Below are positions 1-6,492 of a DNA stretch of 64,000 nt, piece after piece; the stretch's first letter is position 1, and every line of letters begins with the position of its first letter. The notes beneath the pieces are model-generated. The model was not told the origin of the DNA, did no database searches, and was given only the letters and a program-made list of their open reading frames with translations. The DNA comes from UBA1181 sp045600225 (GTDB taxonomy: Bacteria > Bacteroidota > Bacteroidia > Bacteroidales > Paludibacteraceae). The stretch covers positions 4,748 through 68,747 of the forward strand of contig JAZRXL010000027.1 of the NCBI GenBank assembly GCA_045600225.1, written 5' to 3'. The position numbers and the translations under genes were made by a program.

Positions 1-15
1 GTTAATATTTCTCAT
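1..15 (-). CDS. possible 5' end of a gene running off the left edge
   Basis: An ATG on the minus strand opens a frame of five codons to the window edge, about 30 nt after the stop of the lipoprotein gene. If real, it would be the second gene of an operon behind the invertible promoter. Too little is visible to say what it encodes. Confidence 0.2.
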
Positions 16-45
16 CATTACAATCATAATTCACATTTCTACATG

Positions 46-531
46 TCATTTCCAATTATCTTCTTTATAAGTCGTACCATCATATACATCAATGACACAA
101 CCCTTCTCGAAATGTCCGTTGTAAAGATCGGTCATTTGACCAACAACAAGGCGGACACCTCTCCCATATGGTGAATTTGCGACCACCGTTGCCGAATATT
201 CATCAAAGTCCTCCACTTGAAGAACAGTTGAAATACATTGATCATTTACATATAAACACTTGTCACTTCCTACCTTTAACGTAATTCCATCAGCATAAAA
301 AGTATGACTACACATATAGTCTAGCACATTCCATGGTTGTTTAAAAGGATACCTATTGCGTATTTCCTGTTCTCTTTTACTTATTCCCTGATCATTCAAT
401 GTATTATACTCATTATTACCTGAGTATAAATTTGCACTGTCAGAATCTGAATTGGTTCTGTTGTTTGAGCAAGATCCCAATGTGCATAAGCACAGGACAA
501 GAATACCAAACGATGAATTTGTCATATTCAT
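46..531 (-). CDS. small lipoprotein of unknown function, likely phase-variable
   Basis: The protein has a short hydrophobic leader and a lipobox (TLGSC), so it is predicted to be cleaved by signal peptidase II and anchored in the envelope. The frame can be read from a TTG at 582, but that codon lies inside the inverted repeat. The ATG at 531 puts 20 residues before the lipobox Cys, a normal leader length, and is preferred; the ATGs at 561 and 525 are alternatives. The mature part (about 140 residues) is acidic with a Ser/Asn-rich linker and a compact C-terminal half with three Cys. I do not recognise a family. The sequence upstream is the invertible segment, and no TAnnTTTG box faces this gene in the present orientation, so it is probably silent as assembled. 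Confidence 0.75.
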   Translation of the reverse strand: MNMTNSSFGILVLCLCTLGSCSNNRTNSDSDSANLYSGNNEYNTLNDQGISKREQEIRNRYPFKQPWNVLDYMCSHTFYADGITLKVGSDKCLYVNDQCISTVLQVEDFDEYSATVVANSPYGRGVRLVVGQMTDLYNGHFEKGCVIDVYDGTTYKEDNWK

Positions 532-569
532 AATATTTGAATTAAAAAAATTTAATAACATTAGCACAC

Positions 570-589
570 TATCTCTTCGCAAGAGATAT
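570..589. repeat. left inverted repeat of a putative invertible segment
   Basis: Reads tatctcttcgcaagagatat. Its reverse complement is identical over 20 bp to 721-740, and identity stops on both sides. The unit is itself a dyad: 8-bp arms around a 3-nt centre (cgc here, gcg in the other copy). Two arms flanking a short asymmetric centre are what a tyrosine recombinase crossover site looks like. Confidence 0.85.
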
Positions 590-680
590 AAAACACGTAC
601 AATCCCCTAAGAATCAAAATAATAACATCAGTTCAAATAAGTTATTTCCCTAAGTTCTGAATTTTTTTACGCCTAAACAG

Positions 681-711
681 TTGCAAAGTTTATTGATATC
701 ATCTATCTTTG
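681..711 (+). promoter_or_regulatory. promoter inside the invertible segment, now pointing right
   Basis: TTG (681-683), 20 nt, then TATCTTTG (704-711), an exact match to the Bacteroidota -33/-7 consensus TTG-N20-TAnnTTTG. It points away from the lipoprotein and would make antisense RNA over the recombinase 3' end. No matching -7 box is present on the minus strand of the segment. Confidence 0.75.
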
Positions 712-1667
712 TTTTGACGCATATCTCTTGCGAAGAGATACTTCTCCACTTCTCCTATTATCAATCGATTAGCACTATCTTCCAACGAATGATTTTCGCC
801 GGAAAGATAGATTTTCGTAGTTCGTTCCGAAGCATGGCCTAAACATCGGCTGATGGTTGCCATGGGCACGTCACGTTGCTGTGCGGTGGTTGCCCAAGTA
901 TGTCTTGCCACGTAGGAGGTTAATGGTACGGGCAAGCGATTTCGCCGACCTATCTCCTTCAAATATCTATTCACCTTCATCAGCGCCCGTTTGCATTGTT
1001 CACGATGGTTGCCCGCCTTTGTTAGAATAGGGAACAGATAGGGAGAACCCTTCTCGTGGTATTTATCCACAATCCGCTGCATCAAAGGATGCCACGCCAC
1101 ACTCACCTTCTGACCTGTCTTTCGCCTTAGAAACGTCACTCTTCCACCCTGCACATTAGAAGTTTTCAAATGTGCCATATCCACAAAAGAGATTCCTTGG
1201 CAGATGAAGCTAAACAGGAAGAGATCTATGGCTCTTTCTTTTTCTGCGGAACACGTCTGTTTCTCCTTCACAAGCACCCGCATCAACCTGTCGGCATCGA
1301 CGGCTCGTTTGGACGTCTGCTCCACCCCTGTAAAGACGCGAGCGAACAACTGTGCCCGCATATAGTATTGCTGAGGCGATAGTTCATACAAATACTCGTC
1401 ATAAAACCGATTGATGATGGAACGCAAATTACGAAGGTAATAAGACGACGTGTTGCGCGTCAGTTCGCAAACATTCAGCAGGTATTGCTCGTAGGCGATT
1501 ATCTGTCGAGGATGGATGGAACAGATATCCACATCATTCACCTGTAAGAAACGCAGGAACTTTCGAAGTGCATTGCCATAATTTTCTACCGTTCGATATC
1601 TGCCAGCAAGACGGCATTCCTCTATCAAGACATTTGTGTAGCTTTTCAATGATACTTTCTTTGTCAT
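699..1667 (-). CDS. tyrosine recombinase (Bacteroidota DNA-invertase/integrase type)
   Basis: 322 residues. The N-terminal SAM-like core-binding domain is about residues 5-105 and the catalytic domain about 140-310. Visible catalytic positions are Lys183 (RRKTGQ), Arg255 (YVARH), His278 (LGHASERTT) and the nucleophile Tyr287 (KIYL). Tyr252 in place of the first His of HxxR is usual for this Bacteroidota branch. Motif I is odd: it reads ICQGISFVDM, with Gln157 where relatives usually have Arg (RGMSF) and Ser160 where XerD has its Arg, so no Arg is present there. The right inverted repeat (721-740) encodes residues 310-315, so the last seven residues come from the invertible segment. Likely role: inversion of 570-740, and possibly other sites. 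It has its own ATG and is not in an operon with thrS, from which a terminator separates it. Confidence 0.9.
   Translation of the reverse strand: MTKKVSLKSYTNVLIEECRLAGRYRTVENYGNALRKFLRFLQVNDVDICSIHPRQIIAYEQYLLNVCELTRNTSSYYLRNLRSIINRFYDEYLYELSPQQYYMRAQLFARVFTGVEQTSKRAVDADRLMRVLVKEKQTCSAEKERAIDLFLFSFICQGISFVDMAHLKTSNVQGGRVTFLRRKTGQKVSVAWHPLMQRIVDKYHEKGSPYLFPILTKAGNHREQCKRALMKVNRYLKEIGRRNRLPVPLTSYVARHTWATTAQQRDVPMATISRCLGHASERTTKIYLSGENHSLEDSANRLIIGEVEKYLFARDMRQNKDR
721..740. repeat. right inverted repeat, inside the recombinase coding sequence
   Basis: Reads atatctcttgcgaagagata, the exact reverse complement of 570-589. It lies within the last 15 codons of the recombinase gene, encoding the stretch YLFARD. 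Confidence 0.85.
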
Positions 1668-1772
1668 ACTATTCTCTATTTGGGTTTGGGGATATAATAC
1701 AATATCATTGGTAAGCTAGCAACATCTTATTCTGTAAATACAACAAGGGCAGATGCTTATTAACATGAATAA

Positions 1773-1875
1773 GGGCGCATGCGATGCGCCCCCACAAAAA
1801 ACAGGCATCGCAAATCAATGCGATGCCTATTTTTGTATATGATACCTAAAATTATGGTCGCATGCGATGCGCCCC
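1773..1875. repeat. cluster of GC-rich near-palindromic repeats
   Basis: Two copies of cgcatgcgatgcgcccc (1776-1792 and 1859-1875), each close to palindromic, flank a perfect hairpin (1803-1828) that shares the core tgcgatgc. The cluster stands out as GC-rich in AT-rich surroundings. It resembles intergenic palindromic (REP/MITE-like) units; no coding sequence is seen in it. Confidence 0.55.
1803..1828 (-). terminator. rho-independent terminator after thrS
   Basis: A perfect 10-bp stem (aggcatcgca / tgcgatgcct) with a 6-nt loop, followed on the minus strand by a run of six T. A shorter T run on the plus strand could make it bidirectional. Confidence 0.7.
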
Positions 1876-1883
1876 TACGTTTC

Positions 1884-3833
1884 TTAGTTCTTTTGCCAGC
1901 TATTAATCATTGACTCAACCTCAGCTGTTAGATTAGCAGCAAAGTCAGCCAACTTAATAGTACCTTGGTCGCCCTCTCCTTGCTTTCTAACTGATACCTC
2001 TTGGTTCTCAGCCTCTTTTTCACCAACGATCAACATATAAGGGATTCTCTTCACCTCGTTGTCACGGATCTTACGTCCGATCTTCTCGTTACGATCATCC
2101 ACAATCGCACGGATATCATTCTGATCCAAGTACTCAACCACCTGCTGTGCATAGTCGTTATACTTCTCGCTGATAGGCAATACAACTACTTGCTCAGGAG
2201 TCAACCACAATGGGAACTTACCGCCAGTATGTTCGATCAACACTGCAACGAAACGCTCCATTGAGCCAAATGGTGCACGGTGAATCATCACAGGTCTGTG
2301 CTTTTGATTATCCTCTCCTACATACTCCAAACCGAAACGCTCTGGCAAGTTGTAATCCACTTGGATAGTACCCAACTGCCATCTACGACCGATAGCATCC
2401 TTCACCATGAAGTCCAATTTTGGTCCGTAGAACGCAGCCTCACCATACTCTACTCTTGCTGGCATATTCTTCTCCTTACAAGCCTCAACGATAGCAGCCT
2501 CAGCCTTTGCCCAGTTCTCGTCTGTTCCTACATACTTAGTCTTGTTGTTAGGATCACGTAATGAAATCTGAGCCTCGAAGTTTTGGAAATCCAATGCCTT
2601 AAAGATGATAGAGATAATATCCATTACTCGGATAAACTCATCCTTCACTTGGTCAGGACGGCAATAGATATGTGCATCATCTTGAGTAAATGAACGTACA
2701 CGAGTCAAACCGTGCAACTCACCACTCTGCTCATAACGATATACAGTACCAAACTCTGCCAAACGCAAAGGAAGGTCACGATATGAACGTGGTTGCCACT
2801 TGTAGATCATACAGTGGTGAGGGCAGTTCATCGGTTTCAACAAATAAATCTCACCCTCTTCTGGAGTTGTGATAGGTTGGAAGCTATCTGCTCCGTAATG
2901 ATCCCAGTGACCTGAAGTAACATACAAATCCTTGTTTCCGATATGTGGAGTCATTACTTGTTGGTAACCAAACTTCTTTTGAATTCTCTTCAAGAAATCC
3001 TCCAAACGAAGACGAAGAGCAGTACCCTTTGGCAACCACATTGGAAGTCCCTTACCTACCATATCAGTAAACATGAACAAGCCAAGTTCCTTACCAATCT
3101 TTCTATGGTCGCGCTTCTTAGCCTCTTCCATCAAGGCCAAGTACTCATCCAACATTTTCTTCTTAGGGAAGGTGATAGCATATAGACGGGTCAATTGTTT
3201 TCTCTTCTCATCACCACGCCAGTAAGCACCAGCCAATGAAGTGATCTTCATAGCTTTGATTGGAGAAACATCTGGCAAGTGAGGACCACGACAAAGGTCA
3301 GTAAACGAACCTTGCTCGTAAAGAGTAATCTTACCATCCTCTAGTTCGCTGATCAACTCAGTCTTATAAACCTCTCCTCTATCTTCAAACATCTTCATCG
3401 CATCAGCCTTAGAAATCTCCTTGCGTGTCAATGTTTGCTTTGTAGCCACGATCTCAGCCATCTTCTTCTCGATAGCTGCAAAATCAGACTCCTTTAAAAC
3501 TTCTGTTCCGAAATCAATGTCATAGTAAAAACCGTTCTCGATAGCCGGACCGATACCAAACTTTGCATTTGGATAAAGCATTTGTACAGCTTGAGCCATC
3601 AAGTGAGCAGATGTATGCCAGAAGGTGTGTTTACCCTCCTCATCCTCAAACTTGAAAAGCTTGATTGAACAATCCTCCTCGATAGGTCTGTTCAAATCAC
3701 GAACCTCACCATTTACACTAATTGATAGCACATCTTGTGCCAAGCGAGAGCTAATGCTCTCTGCAACCTGCATACCTGTCACTCCATTCTCGTACTCACG
3801 AACAGAGCCATCAGGAAATGTCACCTTTATCAT
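1884..3833 (-). CDS. thrS: threonine--tRNA ligase
   Basis: Class II aminoacyl-tRNA synthetase that charges tRNA-Thr in the cytoplasm. The N-terminal TGS domain begins MIKVTFPDGS, followed by the second editing-type domain (HTSAHLMAQAV), the catalytic core with the zinc Cys in MNCPHHCMIY, motif 2 (RYEQSGELHGLTRVR), motif 3 (HRAPFGSMERF) and the C-terminal anticodon-binding domain. Length (about 649 residues) is normal for the family. An in-frame TTG at 3863 would add ten residues; the ATG at 3833 matches the usual TGS start. In many Bacteroidales infC-rpmI-rplT follow thrS; here the next gene is the recombinase, so that cluster is separated or elsewhere. Confidence 0.98.
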   Translation of the reverse strand: MIKVTFPDGSVREYENGVTGMQVAESISSRLAQDVLSISVNGEVRDLNRPIEEDCSIKLFKFEDEEGKHTFWHTSAHLMAQAVQMLYPNAKFGIGPAIENGFYYDIDFGTEVLKESDFAAIEKKMAEIVATKQTLTRKEISKADAMKMFEDRGEVYKTELISELEDGKITLYEQGSFTDLCRGPHLPDVSPIKAMKITSLAGAYWRGDEKRKQLTRLYAITFPKKKMLDEYLALMEEAKKRDHRKIGKELGLFMFTDMVGKGLPMWLPKGTALRLRLEDFLKRIQKKFGYQQVMTPHIGNKDLYVTSGHWDHYGADSFQPITTPEEGEIYLLKPMNCPHHCMIYKWQPRSYRDLPLRLAEFGTVYRYEQSGELHGLTRVRSFTQDDAHIYCRPDQVKDEFIRVMDIISIIFKALDFQNFEAQISLRDPNNKTKYVGTDENWAKAEAAIVEACKEKNMPARVEYGEAAFYGPKLDFMVKDAIGRRWQLGTIQVDYNLPERFGLEYVGEDNQKHRPVMIHRAPFGSMERFVAVLIEHTGGKFPLWLTPEQVVVLPISEKYNDYAQQVVEYLDQNDIRAIVDDRNEKIGRKIRDNEVKRIPYMLIVGEKEAENQEVSVRKQGEGDQGTIKLADFAANLTAEVESMINSWQKN

Positions 3834-3893
3834 AACTTTATCTATATTACGGACAGCCCACAAACGCCATCCTTGTTAATTTAAAAAATCGCG

Positions 3894-3901
3894 CAAAGAT
3901 A
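3894..3901 (-). promoter_or_regulatory. -7 element upstream of thrS
   Basis: TATCTTTG on the minus strand, about 60 nt before the thrS ATG. No clear TTG at the right distance. Confidence 0.45.
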
Positions 3902-3932
3902 AGACTTTTCAACGAAAGAGAAAAGCATTACA

Positions 3933-4412
3933 TCACTTGAAATTCAAAGATGAAATAATATGCTCTAATGTATCTTTTTGAACAGGAGTCTCATAGGTTC
4001 CATCAATGCCATAGAAAAAATCCCCATTGGCTATGATTCGCATAGTTGTACCCAACTTCAAATCCTCCGATTCATTAACATAATGGATTATAGCCTCGCT
4101 TCCTTCTACCTTTTTATCAATCAATCGGAATCCCCATTGTGTCTTTTCAAAAGATTGGATTCTCTCTTCAACAAAAGAGTCCAAACTAATGCCTCCTTGC
4201 AAACGAGTAGCCAATGCAACCATCAAATCCTCCGAATAGGTTGCGAAAGGACGGAATGGGTTCTCATCGATAGACAAATCCCAAGTCTTAGGGTATTCTA
4301 CCGTAAACTTTTCATTTTCGTAAGTTTTATAATCACTCTCCTTCTTTCTATCACAAGATACAAAGAACATAGACACTGTTGAAACGATTGCCAATAAAAC
4401 TGTTTTCTTCAT
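3933..4412 (-). CDS. lipoprotein of unknown function (PsbP-like fold suspected)
   Basis: 159 residues from the ATG at 4412, chosen because it begins the leader MKKTVLLAIVSTVSMFFVSC with a lipobox Cys at residue 20; the longer frame adds 12 non-leader residues. The mature part opens with YENEKFTVEYPKTWDLSIDE, typical of small exported PsbP-like or DUF1795-like alpha/beta proteins (a domain otherwise seen in photosystem accessory proteins and many bacterial lipoproteins of unknown role). It is transcribed away from the small lipoprotein and menA genes. Function cannot be stated. Confidence 0.8.
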   Translation of the reverse strand: MKKTVLLAIVSTVSMFFVSCDRKKESDYKTYENEKFTVEYPKTWDLSIDENPFRPFATYSEDLMVALATRLQGGISLDSFVEERIQSFEKTQWGFRLIDKKVEGSEAIIHYVNESEDLKLGTTMRIIANGDFFYGIDGTYETPVQKDTLEHIISSLNFK

Positions 4413-4445
4413 ATTATTCGATACTATATGTTTATCATTTACTCG

Positions 4446-4453
4446 CAAAGATA
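4446..4453 (-). promoter_or_regulatory. -7 element for the lipoprotein at 3933-4412
   Basis: TATCTTTG on the minus strand about 33 nt before the ATG, in the divergent spacer. Confidence 0.45.
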
Positions 4454-4468
4454 TCTATTTATTTTTTC

Positions 4469-4476
4469 TATATTTG
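4469..4476 (+). promoter_or_regulatory. -7 element for the small lipoprotein and menA
   Basis: TATATTTG about 25 nt before the ATG at 4502. Back to back with the minus-strand element at 4446-4453. Confidence 0.5.
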
Positions 4477-4501
4477 CAATAACATTAAAATTATTACGGA
4501 T

Positions 4502-4624
4502 ATGAAAAATGTTTTTTTATTAACCTCAGCCCTATTTTTACTATTGTTATCTTTTTCCGCAACCAGCTGCGATAAAGGAGAAGACGAAGAAACCACAGAC
4601 GCAGTTGTCATTGAAAGTCTATAA
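4502..4624 (+). CDS. very small lipoprotein (40 residues)
   Basis: MKNVFLLTSALFLLLLSFS leads to a lipobox (SATSC) and then only an acidic tail of about 17 residues (DKGEDEETTDAVV). It looks like a genuine SPII lipopeptide rather than part of the 81-residue frame upstream, because a promoter -7 box lies between the far ATG and this one. Two bases separate its stop from menA, implying co-transcription. It may be a leader for menA or a small envelope lipoprotein; no family is recognised. Confidence 0.6.
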   Translation: MKNVFLLTSALFLLLLSFSATSCDKGEDEETTDAVVIESL

Positions 4625-4626
4625 CA

Positions 4627-5592
4627 ATGGGACAAGAGATAAAACGAAATTCTGTCAAGGCTTGGATCTTAGCATCCAGACCTAAAACATGGGCAGCAGC
4701 TATCGCTCCCGTTATTGTGGGGTGCGCCATTGCCTACAACCATTTCTCTTTCAAACCGGGTGCCGCTATTGCATGCTTACTATTTGCAGTATCAATGCAA
4801 ATAGCAGCCAACCTGATCAACGATCTTTTCGACTTTTTGAAAGGTAGTGACAAGGAAGACCGTCTCGGTCCGTTAAGAGCCACTGCCCAAGGTTGGATCA
4901 CCCCCGATTGCATGAAAAAGGGAATTATCGCAGTCATCATCTTCGGTTGCCTATGCGGTTCCACATTAATCTACTATGCAGGATGGCAAATGATTTTGGT
5001 TGGCTTATTTTGCGTTATATTCGCTTACCTTTACACCTCAGGACCTCTACCATTGGCATACAACGGATTGGGAGATATCGCAGTGGTGCTCTTCTTCGGA
5101 TTGATAGCTGTTGGCTTTACCGCTTATGTTCAAATTCTGCAATGGGACTCAACACTTACTCTTTGTGGAATCGCAACAGGCTTGGTGGTTAACGCGCTCC
5201 TAGTTCTAAACAATTACCGAGACAGAGAACAAGATGAGAGAGCAGGGAAACGCACATCCGTAGTGCTTCATGGAGAACTTTTTGGCAGATACCTTTACTT
5301 GTTTATGGGCATCGTAGCCATATTTTTCGTGATAAAATTCTTTTTCGTATTCTCTTATGTGACACTACCCCATTTACTAAAACCAGTAATAGGAACAGGC
5401 ATAATGCTTACCATACTAAAAATGGTGGCGTTTCCGACTTTAATTTGTGCATACATAATTCCGCACTATATAACTTGGAGAAAAATATGTGAAATTAGGG
5501 AAGGCAAGCGACTCAACTCCCTAATAGGTGAGACCTCTCGCAATATGATTATCTTTGCCCTCATTCTCACTATTGTACTTTGTATAAGATAA
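4627..5592 (+). CDS. menA: 1,4-dihydroxy-2-naphthoate polyprenyltransferase
   Basis: UbiA-superfamily integral membrane prenyltransferase that attaches the polyprenyl chain to 1,4-dihydroxy-2-naphthoate in menaquinone synthesis. It shows the N-terminal motif AWILASRPKTWAAAIAPVIV, the first Asp-rich prenyl-diphosphate/Mg motif NDLFDFLKGSDKEDRLGP near residues 65-82, and the second NNYRDREQDERAGKRT near residues 195-210, with about eight hydrophobic helices. Length (321) fits the family. It lies 20 bp before kdsA on the same strand. Confidence 0.95.
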   Translation: MGQEIKRNSVKAWILASRPKTWAAAIAPVIVGCAIAYNHFSFKPGAAIACLLFAVSMQIAANLINDLFDFLKGSDKEDRLGPLRATAQGWITPDCMKKGIIAVIIFGCLCGSTLIYYAGWQMILVGLFCVIFAYLYTSGPLPLAYNGLGDIAVVLFFGLIAVGFTAYVQILQWDSTLTLCGIATGLVVNALLVLNNYRDREQDERAGKRTSVVLHGELFGRYLYLFMGIVAIFFVIKFFFVFSYVTLPHLLKPVIGTGIMLTILKMVAFPTLICAYIIPHYITWRKICEIREGKRLNSLIGETSRNMIIFALILTIVLCIR

Positions 5593-5611
5593 ACATAAAT
5601 ACCACATTAAT

Positions 5612-6430
5612 ATGACACCAAACATACCAAAACTAAAACATACAGAATCAGGGAATTTCTTTCTCATGGCAGGACCGTGCGTAATTGAGGGAGAAGAGAT
5701 GGCTTTCCAAATTGCAGAGCACATCGTTGCACTATCAGAAAAGTACAAGATCCCTTATGTTTTCAAAGGTTCCTATAGAAAGGCTAACCGTTCTAAAATA
5801 GACTCTTTTACTGGAATTGGAGATTTAAAGGCGTTAAAGGTACTACAAAAGATAGGTGAGACTTTCGACATCCCTGTAGTTACAGACATACATGCGCCAG
5901 AAGAGGCGGAATTGGCTGCTGAATATGTGGATATTCTACAAATACCTGCATTTCTTTGCAGACAAACAGACCTGTTGGTTGCGGCAGCAAAAACAGGAAA
6001 GACCATAAATATAAAGAAGGGCCAATTCTTATCTCCTGCAGCAATGGCCTTTGCAGCAGAAAAAGTAAGGAATTGCGGCAACGACAAAGTCATGTTAACC
6101 GACCGAGGCACCTCATTTGGATACCAAGATCTGATCGTAGATTTCCGCAGTATACCAACTATGCAAAAGATAGGTTGTCCTGCAGTACTTGACTGCACAC
6201 ACTCTCTACAACAACCCAACCAATTATCAGGAGTGAGCGGAGGCGATCCCGAGATGATTGAGACTATCGCAAAAGCAGGTGTTGCCACAGGTGCTGACGG
6301 TCTATTTATCGAAACGCATTTTGATCCAGCCAATGCAAAGTCGGACGGTGCAAACATGTTGAAACTCGACCAACTAGATGGATTGTTAAAGAAGTTGGTT
6401 AGGATTAGACAAGCTATCAGGGAAGATTAA
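5612..6430 (+). CDS. kdsA: 3-deoxy-8-phosphooctulonate synthase (KDO-8-P synthase)
   Basis: Condenses phosphoenolpyruvate and arabinose 5-phosphate to KDO-8-phosphate for the lipopolysaccharide inner core. Recognised by AGPCVIE near residue 20, FKGSYRKANRS, and DCTHSLQQPN. The Cys at residue 23 together with the His of DCTHS, the Glu of FIETHFDP and the Asp of KSDGANM indicates the metal-dependent subclass rather than the Asn-type metal-independent one of E. coli. Length (272) is normal. A strong terminator follows, closing the small lipoprotein-menA-kdsA unit. Confidence 0.97.
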   Translation: MTPNIPKLKHTESGNFFLMAGPCVIEGEEMAFQIAEHIVALSEKYKIPYVFKGSYRKANRSKIDSFTGIGDLKALKVLQKIGETFDIPVVTDIHAPEEAELAAEYVDILQIPAFLCRQTDLLVAAAKTGKTINIKKGQFLSPAAMAFAAEKVRNCGNDKVMLTDRGTSFGYQDLIVDFRSIPTMQKIGCPAVLDCTHSLQQPNQLSGVSGGDPEMIETIAKAGVATGADGLFIETHFDPANAKSDGANMLKLDQLDGLLKKLVRIRQAIRED

Positions 6431-6445
6431 GAACAGATCCAGATA

Positions 6446-6479
6446 AACAACAAAGGCTGCGTATGCAGCCTTTGTTGTT
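6446..6479. terminator. bidirectional terminator between kdsA and the GHL10 gene
   Basis: A perfect 15-bp stem (aacaacaaaggctgc and its complement) with loop gtat. It lies between convergent genes. Confidence 0.75.
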
Positions 6480-6492
6480 ATTTGAATCTCCT

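Larger units (their letters stand above)
570..740. mobile_element. putative invertible promoter segment (phase-variation switch)
   Basis: About 131 bp (590-720) lie between perfect 20-bp inverted repeats, next to a tyrosine recombinase gene. Inside is a promoter with ideal Bacteroidota spacing that points right, into the recombinase 3' end. Inversion would place its -7 box at about 599-606 facing left, about 60 nt upstream of the lipoprotein ATG. This architecture is known for invertible promoters of Bacteroides surface loci. Here the geometry is seen directly; inversion itself is inferred. Confidence 0.75.

Noticed and set aside
1170..1382. Plus-strand frame within the recombinase gene
   Set aside because: A shadow of the recombinase coding sequence, with no supporting start or similarity.
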